From assembly GCF_003063295.1 (NCBI RefSeq), contig NZ_MUXF01000004.1, forward strand, positions 1 to 64,000: DNA of 64,000 bases, written 5' to 3'. How positions within the stretch are numbered: the stretch's first letter is position 1; each line of letters starts with the position of its first letter. The DNA comes from Arcobacter lacus (GTDB taxonomy: Bacteria; Campylobacterota; Campylobacteria; Campylobacterales; Arcobacteraceae). The position numbers were made by a program, and so were the translations under genes. The notes under the pieces are model-generated. The model ran no database searches. It saw only the letters and a list, made by a program, of their open reading frames with translations, and was not told where the DNA came from. This document shows, in pieces, positions 27,878 to 36,470 of this stretch.

Positions 27878-27942
27878 AGGCGTATTATATACAATAGAAT
27901 ATAATACTAGATTAAACAAAAAATTTAGGGGAATCTAATTTA

Positions 27943-29070
27943 ATGAACTGTAACTATTTTGGAATTTGCGCATCTTGTACTCTTTTTGATAAAACTTATG
28001 AAGAACAATTAAACTATAAAATACAAAGAGAAAAAGAAAGATTCTCAAATTTTACAAATATAGATTTTGACATCATAAAAAGTAATGAATCAAACTTTAG
28101 AAATCGAGCTGAATTTAGAATTTGGTGGGAAAAAGGTGAAAATAATAAAGAGATTTTATCATATGCAATGAATGACTTTAAAAAAAATATTTTAAAAATA
28201 AATTCATGTGAGATGGTAAGTTTTCATATAAAAGAACTTATGCCAAAACTAATAGATGAACTTCAAAATGATTTAGAACTATCTTTTAAACTATTTGCTG
28301 TTGAATTTCTAGGAAGTAGCACAAAAGATATGCTTGTAACTTTGATTTATCATAAAAAGTTAGAAGAATCTTGGATACAAAAAGCAAAAGAGATTGAGAA
28401 AAGATTAGATATTAAAATCATTGGAAGAAGTAAAAAACAAAGACTTGTTTTAACAAATGACTATATAAATGAAACTTTAAATATCTCAAATCAGAATTTC
28501 TTTTTTGCTTATGAAGAAAATGGATTTACTCAACCAAATACAAATGTAAATGTTCAAATGATTGAATGGGTTTTAGAAAATACAAAAAATTCTTCAAAAG
28601 ATTTATGTGAGTTATACTGTGGTGGAGGAAATTTCACTATTCCACTTTCAACAAAATTTAGAAAAGTTTTAGCAACAGAGATTTCTAAAACATCTATAAA
28701 ATCAGCTTTAAGAAATTGTGACTTAAATAAAATAGAAAGTATTAGTTTTATTAGAATGAGTGCAGAAGATTTTGTACAAGCTTTAAATAAAGTGCGAGCT
28801 TTTAATAGACTAAAAGATATAAATCTTGATGATTATGAGTTTGATACTATTTTTATGGATCCACCAAGATCTGGACTTGATGATACGACTAGAAACTTAG
28901 CAAAAGATTTTGAAAATATAATATATATTTCATGTAATCCTGAAACTTTACATAGAGATTTGGATGAACTAACTAAAACTCATGAGATTGAAAATTTTGC
29001 TTTATTTGACCAATTTGCATTTACAAATCATATAGAAAGTGGTGTAATCTTAAGAAAATTAAAAAATTAA
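27943..29070 (+). CDS. trmA: tRNA (uracil-5-)-methyltransferase TrmA
   Basis: 375 aa. Class I methyltransferase with the TrmA/RlmD signatures ELYCGGGNFTIPL (motif I), DPPRSGLDD (motif IV) and ISCNPETLHRDL with the catalytic Cys. The NRAEFRIWWE segment is characteristic of TrmA rather than RlmC/RlmD. It makes T54 in tRNA. The N-terminus has extra cysteines (C3, C9, C12; NCNYFGICASC) of unclear role, reminiscent of the Fe-S cluster in RlmD. A 34-base palindrome ends the gene. Confidence 0.92.
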   Translation: MNCNYFGICASCTLFDKTYEEQLNYKIQREKERFSNFTNIDFDIIKSNESNFRNRAEFRIWWEKGENNKEILSYAMNDFKKNILKINSCEMVSFHIKELMPKLIDELQNDLELSFKLFAVEFLGSSTKDMLVTLIYHKKLEESWIQKAKEIEKRLDIKIIGRSKKQRLVLTNDYINETLNISNQNFFFAYEENGFTQPNTNVNVQMIEWVLENTKNSSKDLCELYCGGGNFTIPLSTKFRKVLATEISKTSIKSALRNCDLNKIESISFIRMSAEDFVQALNKVRAFNRLKDINLDDYEFDTIFMDPPRSGLDDTTRNLAKDFENIIYISCNPETLHRDLDELTKTHEIENFALFDQFAFTNHIESGVILRKLKN

Positions 29071-29085
29071 TTTTTTAATTTTCTT
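29052..29085. terminator. 34-base perfect palindrome terminator
   Basis: The two 17-base arms (29052-29068 and 29069-29085) are exactly complementary and cover both convergent stop codons, of trmA and of the Nudix gene. It is A/T-rich with T-runs on both strands, so probably bidirectional. Confidence 0.75.
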
Positions 29086-29662
29086 CAGTAATTCCCATTT
29101 TTTCATAAAAGCCTTTTTTGAATTTAGCTTTTTTATCTATATCTTCTTCAGCTTTTTCTTTTATAAGAAAATACAAAAAATTTCCTTTAGCAACTTTTCC
29201 TATTATCATCAAAGATAGAAGAAAAACTAACATTACTATTGATGTATATGCAACAATTCTTTTTATTTTTTTATGACTTTTTGATTCAATTTTTAAAAAT
29301 ATATTATCTATTTGCTCTTTTAAATCTTTTAAAATATTTTTAGGAAGATTATTTATATCAAAAAATTCTACTCTTTCATCTTCTAAACCTTGAGCTTTTT
29401 TCAACTCTTCTTCTTCTATAACTGTAAAAAAATATGTTAAATCTACCCCACTTTGCAAAGGAATTGTTTCTATCTCACTCCAATTTGAAATTTCCAATCC
29501 AACTTCTTTTTGACATCCTCTTTTTATAGCTTCCAATGGTGTTTCATCTAAATCAACTTTCCCACCAACTCCATTATATAAGCCTTTTTGCCAATCAGGA
29601 TTGTTTTTTCTTAATAATAAAATTTTACTTCCATCAGTTATAATGCCAACAACATAATTCAT
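29075..29662 (-). CDS. Nudix-fold protein with eroded catalytic box and C-terminal membrane helix
   Basis: 195 aa from ATG 29662; a TTG at 29668 is an alternative. The Nudix domain spans about 1-125. The box keeps G34, E40, R48, E53, G55 and L56. Two of the three catalytic glutamates are replaced: G49 in the RE position and K52 in the first E of EE. A membrane helix (about 139-160) and a charged tail follow. It may therefore bind rather than hydrolyse nucleotides, or use a modified mechanism. The start sits at the end of a 32-base copy of the mnmG 3' end, suggesting that it once followed mnmG directly. Confidence 0.75.
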   Translation of the reverse strand: MNYVVGIITDGSKILLLRKNNPDWQKGLYNGVGGKVDLDETPLEAIKRGCQKEVGLEISNWSEIETIPLQSGVDLTYFFTVIEEEELKKAQGLEDERVEFFDINNLPKNILKDLKEQIDNIFLKIESKSHKKIKRIVAYTSIVMLVFLLSLMIIGKVAKGNFLYFLIKEKAEEDIDKKAKFKKGFYEKMGITEEN

Positions 29663-29691
29663 TATCAATCTTTATTGTTTTTTACAAATAT
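29660..29691. repeat. Copy of the mnmG 3' end next to the Nudix gene (left direct repeat)
   Basis: Matches 43187-43218 at 30 of 32 bases in the same orientation. It includes the last codons and TGA of mnmG plus the ATAATG that is the Nudix start. The first 18 bases (29660-29677) are identical. It lies 97 bases outside the Tn7-like left end. Confidence 0.85.
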
Positions 29692-29788
29692 TGTGAGATT
29701 CAGAATAATTTGATAATAGATTTTTCATAATATAAGTTCCTTTTTTAAAGCATTTTATAATAGTTTTTATTAAAATTTACTCCATTAA

Positions 29789-29832
29789 TGTAAAATAAAA
29801 ATTGATAATATGTAAAATGAAATAATTGTAAA
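29789..29832 (+). repeat. Left end of the Tn7-like element (TIR and sub-terminal repeat)
   Basis: 29789-29809 begins TGTAAAATAAAAA and matches, inverted, 43145-43165 with one mismatch in 21. A second TGTAAAAT starts at 29811, exactly 22 bases further in, and TGTAAATGC follows at 29827. Tandem ~22-base units that start with TGT are how TnsB sites are arranged in Tn7 ends. Confidence 0.75.
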
Positions 29833-29844
29833 TGCTATATACAA

Positions 29845-30447
29845 TTAAACTAGTAAATTTTCAATGGTATCTTTTAAATATTCTCTTTGTTTTTTTGTCA
29901 TATATAAGGGATGTTTAATATAAGGAAAATCATTTTTAAGAGGTATAAATACAGCTTTTTTTGAAAGCATTTCATAATTTTCTTCTATAATATCTTCCAA
30001 TTCAGTTGTTAGTTTTGTACCCCATGCAAGCCAAATAAAAGGAGATTCTAATACTATCTTATTTAATTTCTGAATATCATAAAACAGAAATTTTTTAACT
30101 TCAGAATTATTTTTAATTTTATTCAAGGTAATTATCGCTTCCTTTAGGTTTTCATTTCTTAAATTAAATAAATTAATTATATTGAAAAAACCGTTTACAT
30201 TTTGCCCATAATGAAAATAAATCATATTTTTTACACTATGCATTGTTTGATCTAAATGTACTTCAATATTATTAACAGTAATATTTTCGGAAATAAAAAC
30301 ATCCTTATCTATAGGTAAAGCACTTCCTGGATTAAGCATAAAAACTGTTCCTAAGCAAGTTGAATAGGTATCACCAAAGAACATTTTTGTATTGTATCGA
30401 AAAGAATAATCTTCAAGTTGTGTAAAAGTTGCAGTAACTTTTATCAT
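29845..30447 (-). CDS. DUF1643-like protein, third gene of the HD/radical SAM cassette
   Basis: 200 aa, cytoplasmic. It shares the DUF1643 pattern: a VFMLNPGSALPIDKD segment (about 35-49) corresponding to the family's MLNPS motif, FFNIINLFNLRNENLKEA in place of VVNLFALRATDP, and FIWLAWGTK for the WG motif. DUF1643 has no proven function and recurs in phage and accessory loci. Its ATG overlaps the radical SAM stop (ATGA), so it is translationally coupled. It ends 56 bases from the left transposon end. Confidence 0.65.
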   Translation of the reverse strand: MIKVTATFTQLEDYSFRYNTKMFFGDTYSTCLGTVFMLNPGSALPIDKDVFISENITVNNIEVHLDQTMHSVKNMIYFHYGQNVNGFFNIINLFNLRNENLKEAIITLNKIKNNSEVKKFLFYDIQKLNKIVLESPFIWLAWGTKLTTELEDIIEENYEMLSKKAVFIPLKNDFPYIKHPLYMTKKQREYLKDTIENLLV

Positions 30448-31253
30448 TGTGCTAAATACCTAAATTTTCTACCAGAAATTTCTTTATATGGAATAGAAAT
30501 ATAATATTCATCCATACCAGCAGAGTACTTACTTTTTAATATACCATCTACTTTTATATCAAAAAGTTTACTAACAATAATATCAATTAATTGTTTATAT
30601 TTGTTCGTCAATATACAAAGTGTTTGAATAAACTCATTTTCTTCTAACGGAGTCATAATTATGTGACTATTTTCTATTAATCGACCTTGCATAATTGCTT
30701 TTTGTATATTAATAGTTTTTATATTGTTTTCTATGCAATAAATAATAATATTCTCAAGATCTTTATAGTTACTTGAAAATGGCACGAAATTTATCTCTAC
30801 ATTAATTCCTGCATCTATAAAATTTGAAACAGAATTTTTCAATAAATATAATGATTTTTTTGTTTTAGTTATATTTTCATGAACATTTTCATTCATACTA
30901 TATATGCTAAAGGCGATTGTATCTAATCCATTAAACTTGAGACTATTGCAATAACTACTATCTACAGATATTAACCCTTTACTACCAAAAATAACTCCAG
31001 ATGAGTATATAGCAGTTTTAATATTAGCATTTTTAAGATTTTTGATCATATCTGGTAAATAAGGACTTAACAATGGTTCTCCACCACTCAAATAAACAAT
31101 TTCAAGTTTTTGAGAAATAAACGTTTGAACCAATCTTTCTGTTTCTCCTTTATTATAAAAAAGATGTTTATTCGGTAAAGCATTAGTACTACAATGTAAA
31201 CATTTTAGTGGACATTGATTTGATAGTTCAATACATACTGATTTAATATTCAT
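30444..31253 (-). CDS. Radical SAM protein of the HD/DUF1643 cassette
   Basis: 269 aa. N-terminal CX3CX2C cluster C14/C18/C21 (QCPLKCLHC) for the 4Fe-4S centre. SAM-binding GGEP is at 57-60 (YLSGGEPLLSP), followed by a TIM-barrel-like pattern up to about 200. No SPASM/Twitch Cys cluster is visible at the C-terminus. It resembles small organising radical SAM enzymes that modify peptides or nucleotides, but the substrate is unknown. It is coupled by 4-base ATGA overlaps to both neighbours. Confidence 0.8.
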   Translation of the reverse strand: MNIKSVCIELSNQCPLKCLHCSTNALPNKHLFYNKGETERLVQTFISQKLEIVYLSGGEPLLSPYLPDMIKNLKNANIKTAIYSSGVIFGSKGLISVDSSYCNSLKFNGLDTIAFSIYSMNENVHENITKTKKSLYLLKNSVSNFIDAGINVEINFVPFSSNYKDLENIIIYCIENNIKTINIQKAIMQGRLIENSHIIMTPLEENEFIQTLCILTNKYKQLIDIIVSKLFDIKVDGILKSKYSAGMDEYYISIPYKEISGRKFRYLAQ

Positions 31254-32809
31254 TTTATAGTTATCTCTTTAACTTCTCTAATTTTTTTTGAATCTTTAGG
31301 TGTTTTTTCTAAGAAAAATTTTTCTGTGTTTAAATTATCAAAAATTTCTTTTTTGATTGATTCAGAAAGGTCATCTAGACCAACAGTAAATAGTGCTTGT
31401 TCATCTTTTACTATTGTAAATTGAACAGATATAGTTTTACCTTTTTCTGTTGATAGTTTAAATCTTTTTTTGAAATTAAATGTTCTGTTTTGAGTATCAA
31501 GACCATCTCTAAAAATTGTTCTATAAGAAATAAATTGATATTCATAAATTTGTTGAATTATTTTTGCGAATTCTTTTTCTTGAAATTGTTTTTCAAATAT
31601 TTCTTCAATTTCAATATTATAAACATCGTTGTTTTTTTCAAATTTTTCAATAGTAATTTTTTTATCATTAAGTGTATGTGTATACATACTATTCCAGTCT
31701 CGTCTTCCCCATTCTTGTAAATCATCACAAAATGTTAATAAAAAAGAAAAAGTATTAGCATTTAAATAATAAATATCTTTTGTTGTATGAGAGCTTATTG
31801 CTCTTAGTATTTCTCGACGAATTAAATATTGTATTGCATCCATATAAGTAAATTTATAATTTACATTTGTACTAAATTCTGACTCCATAAAATAAAGTAG
31901 AATTTTATAAAGTATTATTGAACTAATCAATCCATGTGAATTCTTTTCGAAAGATTTGAGAAATTTCATATAGTATTTTGGTTGTATTATTGCCGTATAC
32001 AATTCATCTTTTTTATCATCATCTTTTTTGACTTTTTCGGGAACAATTTTAGAACTAGCCATTTCAATGATTATTTGATTCATTTTATCTTGCGTATCCG
32101 TAAATTTTATATCAGATAATATTTGTGGGTTGGCGACAAAGTATTTTAGCATGCCGGTTGTTTTATCTAATATTTTTTGTGCTTTTTCAAGAGGATATCC
32201 TAAATCATGACATAAAGAAATAAGTGTCCAAATACTAATTTTCTCAAGAGGAGTTAAAACAAACTTTTCATCACTATGTTTTACACCATCAAGACATAAA
32301 TTGTCAAAATATTCTTTTTGATCAATAAAAATATTCATACCAATCAACCATGTTTTAAAAACATGAACTATGTGATCTCTATAGTTAGGTGTTGCATAAA
32401 GTAGTTTTTCGTATTCTTGATAGCTTTTCATAAAATCTCGCAACTCTGATAATCCATAAGGGCTAGGATTCTTATTTTCAAATTCTAAATAAGGTTCTCT
32501 AAGATCACATATCCTCAATAAAACGAGAGATTTTCTTATTAGTAAAGTCCATATATCAAGGACTTTATCTATATTCTTATATAAAACATCAGGATCATTT
32601 TCTTTTATTAGTTTTTCAATTTCTTTTAATTCCTTAACTGATTCCTCATCTAAAGGATTGTTAACGATAAGTTTTTTTTTGAAGTCTATAAGTCCTTCTT
32701 CTTTGGTTGATCTTTTTTTTAAAATATTACATGATTTTTCAGTCCAATCTTCTATGTCATAATCAGTTATATTTTTAAGTAAACTTTTATCTGTAATTGT
32801 AGTTGCCAT
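31250..32809 (-). CDS. HD-domain phosphohydrolase-like protein, first gene of the cassette
   Basis: About 519 aa from ATG 32809, chosen because AGGGA lies upstream. ATG 32824 adds five residues. In 524-aa numbering the HD metal ligands are complete: H151/H154 (RDHIVHVF), H206-D207 (CHDLGYPLEKA), H297 (NSHGLISS), H346 (SSHTTKD) and D367/D368 (CDDLQEWGR). Such a full set suggests an active phosphohydrolase, either nucleotidase/dNTPase or cyclic-nucleotide type. N-terminal (1-110) and C-terminal (400-524) parts are not recognised. It leads a coupled HD-radical SAM-DUF1643 operon. Confidence 0.72.
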   Translation of the reverse strand: MATTITDKSLLKNITDYDIEDWTEKSCNILKKRSTKEEGLIDFKKKLIVNNPLDEESVKELKEIEKLIKENDPDVLYKNIDKVLDIWTLLIRKSLVLLRICDLREPYLEFENKNPSPYGLSELRDFMKSYQEYEKLLYATPNYRDHIVHVFKTWLIGMNIFIDQKEYFDNLCLDGVKHSDEKFVLTPLEKISIWTLISLCHDLGYPLEKAQKILDKTTGMLKYFVANPQILSDIKFTDTQDKMNQIIIEMASSKIVPEKVKKDDDKKDELYTAIIQPKYYMKFLKSFEKNSHGLISSIILYKILLYFMESEFSTNVNYKFTYMDAIQYLIRREILRAISSHTTKDIYYLNANTFSFLLTFCDDLQEWGRRDWNSMYTHTLNDKKITIEKFEKNNDVYNIEIEEIFEKQFQEKEFAKIIQQIYEYQFISYRTIFRDGLDTQNRTFNFKKRFKLSTEKGKTISVQFTIVKDEQALFTVGLDDLSESIKKEIFDNLNTEKFFLEKTPKDSKKIREVKEITIK

Positions 32810-32865
32810 TTTTTCCCTAATCATTAGTATAATATGAAGATGATTTAATATTATTAGCTATATAT

Positions 32866-32901
32866 TTTATTGTATGCATAAACCTCATATTATACAATAA
32901 A
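32866..32901. promoter_or_regulatory. Inverted repeat in the divergent region between HD cassette and tnsA
   Basis: TTTATTGTAT (32866-32875) and ATACAATAAA (32892-32901) are perfect 10-base arms with a 16-base loop. The right arm contains ACAATAAAG, which is also the core of TnsB sites in Tn7. It lies 57-92 bases upstream of the HD start and 148-183 upstream of tnsA. It could be an operator or an internal TnsB site. Confidence 0.5.
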
Positions 32902-33048
32902 GAATTTAATTTTCTATAATTATTTACAAATAACAAATTTTTTTATATTTAATATACTAATAAATTAATAATACGCAGAAATATTTCAGAATAAATATAA
33001 GTAAAATTGCTATACAATTAAAGTAATAAAATTATTTGGAAAATAACT

Positions 33049-33717
33049 ATGGAAGATTTGCCTATAAAGTTTTCTCAGCGTAAAATCAAGAAGAACTATC
33101 GTTCAATTACTGGATATTTCCCAAGTATTAAAAACAATACTTCAATTGGTTTTGAATCAAAACTTGAAAAAGCTCATTTCTTAGCTTTAGAATTTGACAA
33201 TAAAGTAATCTCCTATCAAGAACAACCTCAAATAGAAATTTTTTTTAATGGTAAAAATCAAATTTATAGTGCAGATTGTTATATTAAAAGAGTTAAAAAC
33301 TCATCAAAAAAAGATAGTATTGTTGAAGTTAAATACACAAATGAAATTGAAAAAAAGAAAAAATATTTTGAAAAAAGATTTGAATCTGCAAAAGTCTCTT
33401 CAAATAAATTAAATTTAGATTTTGAAGTTTATACTGAACAAAATCACAGTGAAATATATTTGGATAACTTAGATTTTCTTTATAGATATAAGTTATATCC
33501 CATTGAGAACAAATATGAAAATCAAATTATAAATTTAGTTAAGCAAAATAAAAGAGTAACTGCTTTTGAAATAGCAAATTTAATCTCACAAAATCTTAAA
33601 GATTATCCAACTATATCAAATTGTATTTGGGATTTAGTATGCAAAGAAAAGCTAAAAAGTGATTTACAATCAGCCAAGGTTACTATGAATTCATTTGTTG
33701 AGTTAGCTTATGAGTAA
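33049..33717 (+). CDS. tnsA: TnsA endonuclease subunit of the Tn7-like transposase
   Basis: 222 aa, close to the N-terminal catalytic plus C-terminal winged-helix size of TnsA. Restriction-endonuclease-like residues are E40 (SKLEKAHF), D76 (YSADCYI) and E93-x-K95 (VEVKYT, where Tn7 has QVK). TnsA cuts the non-transferred 5' strands so that the element moves by cut-and-paste. The gene starts a plus-strand operon, tnsA-tnsB-tnsC-tniQ, overlapping tnsB by 8 bases. A probable -10 (TATACAAT) lies about 35 bases upstream. Confidence 0.93.
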   Translation: MEDLPIKFSQRKIKKNYRSITGYFPSIKNNTSIGFESKLEKAHFLALEFDNKVISYQEQPQIEIFFNGKNQIYSADCYIKRVKNSSKKDSIVEVKYTNEIEKKKKYFEKRFESAKVSSNKLNLDFEVYTEQNHSEIYLDNLDFLYRYKLYPIENKYENQIINLVKQNKRVTAFEIANLISQNLKDYPTISNCIWDLVCKEKLKSDLQSAKVTMNSFVELAYE

Positions 33718-35596
33718 TGTAATAAAATTTGAAATAAACTCAAAAATATTTTATAAAGATTTAGAGTATGTGGTTAAAAGTTATCCTTCTTTTGATGAAG
33801 TGTTGATAAAAAGAGATGTCACTCCCTTTTATGAAAAAATAGTAAAAGTAAAAGATTTAATAACTGAACCAAAAAATATAAAAGAAGATATTAAAACTTT
33901 AGTTGATTTAGAACAAAAAGATTTTGATAAAGCAACTGAAAGATATGAAATCATCAAAACCTTGTTAGATAAAAAAGACAAAACTACAAAAGATGTTTTA
34001 AAAGTTGCAAAAAAACATAAAAAAGGAATTGCTACTATTTATCGTTGGTTAAATACTTATGAACAGTATGGAAATATAAGTTCTTTATCTTCAAAAAGAG
34101 AGTTTTGTGGTGCAAAAGGTAAAAGTAGATTAAATGAATCAGTCGATACTGTAATAAATAGTGTAATTGAAGAATACTATTTAAATAAACAAAAATATCC
34201 TTTACAAATGATTTATGAAGAGATACTTTATAAGTGTAAGAATATGGAACTAAAAGCTCCCACAAAAAATACAGTAAGAAGCAGAATTAACAACTTACAT
34301 CCAAAAATCATTGCAAAAAATAGGAAGGGATTAAAAGTTGATGAGACAAGAGGAATGCCAGGACATTTTCCTGAAGTAAAAATGCCTTTAGATATTATTC
34401 AAATTGATCATACAAAAGTTGATGTTATTTTGGTAGATGAGGAAACTAGAAAACCAATAGGAAGACCATTTATAACAGTTGCAATTGATGTTTTTAGCAG
34501 GATGATTTTTGGATTTTATATTTCTCTTGAAGCTCCAAGTTATTTTAGTGTTGGACAATGTTTGTTAAATGCCATCTTACCAAAAGATAATTTTATGAAA
34601 AAGAATGGAATTGAAGGTGAATGGGTGATTTATGGACTACCTAAAAAAGTCCATATGGACAATGGAAAAGATCTAAGGTCGGCTAGTTTACAAAACTTTT
34701 GTAAAGAATATAGAATCGAAGATATTTATCGCCCAGTTGCAAGACCTGCCTTTGGAGGAGCTATTGAAAGATTAATTGGTACTTGTATGAAAAAAGTTCA
34801 TCTCTTACCAGGTACTACTTTTTCAAGTATTCTTGAAAAAAGTACTTATGATTCAGAAGGAAATGCAATTATGACTATAGATGAATTAGAAAAATGGTAT
34901 TTAAACTTTGTAGTGAATATTTATCATAAAACAGAACATTCATCTTTAGGAATGAGTCCAGAAGAAAAGTTTTATCAAGGATTATATGGAGTAGGAGAAG
35001 ATAAATCAATTCCATTTTTACCTGTTGTTCCAGCTGATACTTTAAAACTTAGAATGGCTTTATTACCTGCTATAAATAGAACAGTTCAGAAAAATGGAAT
35101 AACAATTGACTATATCACTTATTTTAGTGAAACTCTTAGAAAATGGATAATTCCAACTCAATACAAAAAGCTAAAACCAGATTTAGAAAATAGTGTAGTT
35201 TGTAGACGAGACCCAAGAGATATCAGTAAACTTTATGTTTATGATGAAGATATAAAAGATTATATAACTGTTCCCTATGCAGATATACGAAGACCAAAAA
35301 TGAATCTCTCAGAATTAAGAAGTGCAATAGCAGATGCAAGATCAAAAATAAAGGGAAGAGAATTAGAACCTCATGATATTTTTGAAGCTCATGAGAGATT
35401 ACATTCTTATGTTGCTCAAGCAAAAAAAGAAAAAAAATCTATAAGAAGAAAAGATAGCTCTAAAAAACATCAAGAAAAAACTTTGCAAAATGATAAAGAA
35501 AGAATTGATTATAAAGAAAATCAACCTTTTTATGTTTCAAAAACTCCAAAAAATGAAGAAGATGATAATGATTATGAAATTTATCCAATAGGCTAA
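33710..35596 (+). CDS. tnsB: TnsB/TniA-type DDE transposase
   Basis: 628 aa. N-terminal helix-turn-helix region (about 95-200, GIATIYRWLNTYEQYG), an integrase core, and a C-terminal basic tail. The DDE triad is D233 (IIQIDHTKV), D317 (HMDNGKD) and E353 (GAIERLIG), with 35 residues between D and E. It joins transposon 3' ends to target DNA and binds the end repeats found at 29789 and 43165. The Lys-rich tail (about 575-628) matches where TnsB contacts TnsC. Confidence 0.94.
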   Translation: MSNVIKFEINSKIFYKDLEYVVKSYPSFDEVLIKRDVTPFYEKIVKVKDLITEPKNIKEDIKTLVDLEQKDFDKATERYEIIKTLLDKKDKTTKDVLKVAKKHKKGIATIYRWLNTYEQYGNISSLSSKREFCGAKGKSRLNESVDTVINSVIEEYYLNKQKYPLQMIYEEILYKCKNMELKAPTKNTVRSRINNLHPKIIAKNRKGLKVDETRGMPGHFPEVKMPLDIIQIDHTKVDVILVDEETRKPIGRPFITVAIDVFSRMIFGFYISLEAPSYFSVGQCLLNAILPKDNFMKKNGIEGEWVIYGLPKKVHMDNGKDLRSASLQNFCKEYRIEDIYRPVARPAFGGAIERLIGTCMKKVHLLPGTTFSSILEKSTYDSEGNAIMTIDELEKWYLNFVVNIYHKTEHSSLGMSPEEKFYQGLYGVGEDKSIPFLPVVPADTLKLRMALLPAINRTVQKNGITIDYITYFSETLRKWIIPTQYKKLKPDLENSVVCRRDPRDISKLYVYDEDIKDYITVPYADIRRPKMNLSELRSAIADARSKIKGRELEPHDIFEAHERLHSYVAQAKKEKKSIRRKDSSKKHQEKTLQNDKERIDYKENQPFYVSKTPKNEEDDNDYEIYPIG

Positions 35597-35599
35597 TTT

Positions 35600-36469
35600 A
35601 TGAATGATAGAAATTTAACGAAAGAAGCTTTTGAATATTTAAGTAAAAGTGATGAAGAAAGAATTATATATTGTAAAAAAGACCATTGGATAGGATATGG
35701 CTCAGCTGTAAAACTAATAGAAATTTTAGAAGATAAATTTTTAGACCCACCTCAAATGAGACATGAAGGATTACTAGTTTATGGTGATTCCAATAATGGT
35801 AAAACAGCAATTCTAAAAAGAATGTATGATTTACATAAAACAAAACTTGATTATGTCACAAAAGATGGTGAAGCAATTTATGAAATACCAATAATTTATT
35901 TCCAAGCACCAACAGTTCCTGATGAAAGTAGATTATATAGTCTTATTTTAGATGAGTTATGTGTACCTCAAAATAGGATTGAAAAAGTTGCCGTAAAAGC
36001 AAATCTTGCAAAACACTATTTAAATAAACTAGGCACAAGAATGATTTTAATTGATGAAATACATAGTTCATTAAGAGGAAATTTAAATAAACAAAGAACT
36101 TTTATAGATGATTTAAAACAGTTAAGTAATAGTTTATCTCTAACAATTGTTTTAGCAGGTACAAGAGAAGCATATTCAGCTTTATCAATAGGAAATGAAA
36201 CAAGTACAAGATTTCCTGCACTTGAGCTTCCTAGATGGAATAATGATAAAAAATTTAGATCATTTGTGGCAACTTATGAGAGATGTTTACCTCTAAAAAA
36301 AGCTTCAAATATGGCTGAAAATCATGAACTCATTAATAAGTTATTTTATAATTCTGAAGGCTTAATTGGGAAAACTGTAAATTTATTAAAAAAGGCTTCT
36401 ATAAAAGCAATTAAATCTAAAAGAGAATATATCACTGTTGATGATATAGAATATTTACCAAAGTTGTAA
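35600..36469 (+). CDS. tnsC: TnsC/TniB AAA ATPase regulator
   Basis: 289 aa, short like TniB rather than the 555 aa of Tn7 TnsC. Walker A is GDSNNGKT (62-69) and Walker B MILIDE (148-153), followed by IHSSLRG and a sensor region TIVLAGTREAY. It polymerises on DNA and bridges the target selector to TnsAB. It lies 3 bases after tnsB and 1 base before tniQ. The short form together with a TnsA resembles the Tn6022-like group more than canonical Tn7. Confidence 0.92.
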   Translation: MNDRNLTKEAFEYLSKSDEERIIYCKKDHWIGYGSAVKLIEILEDKFLDPPQMRHEGLLVYGDSNNGKTAILKRMYDLHKTKLDYVTKDGEAIYEIPIIYFQAPTVPDESRLYSLILDELCVPQNRIEKVAVKANLAKHYLNKLGTRMILIDEIHSSLRGNLNKQRTFIDDLKQLSNSLSLTIVLAGTREAYSALSIGNETSTRFPALELPRWNNDKKFRSFVATYERCLPLKKASNMAENHELINKLFYNSEGLIGKTVNLLKKASIKAIKSKREYITVDDIEYLPKL

Positions 36470-36470
36470 T

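Noticed and set aside
27878-27919. N-terminal extension of the SUV3-like helicase from TTG
   Set aside because: The added residues are hydrophobic and reach into the trmA promoter region; ATG 27877 is adequate.
30444-31253. Viperin-like radical SAM
   Set aside because: The Cys motif is CX3CX2C as in viperins, but the following sequence does not show viperin-specific segments and the HD/DUF1643 neighbours do not fit.
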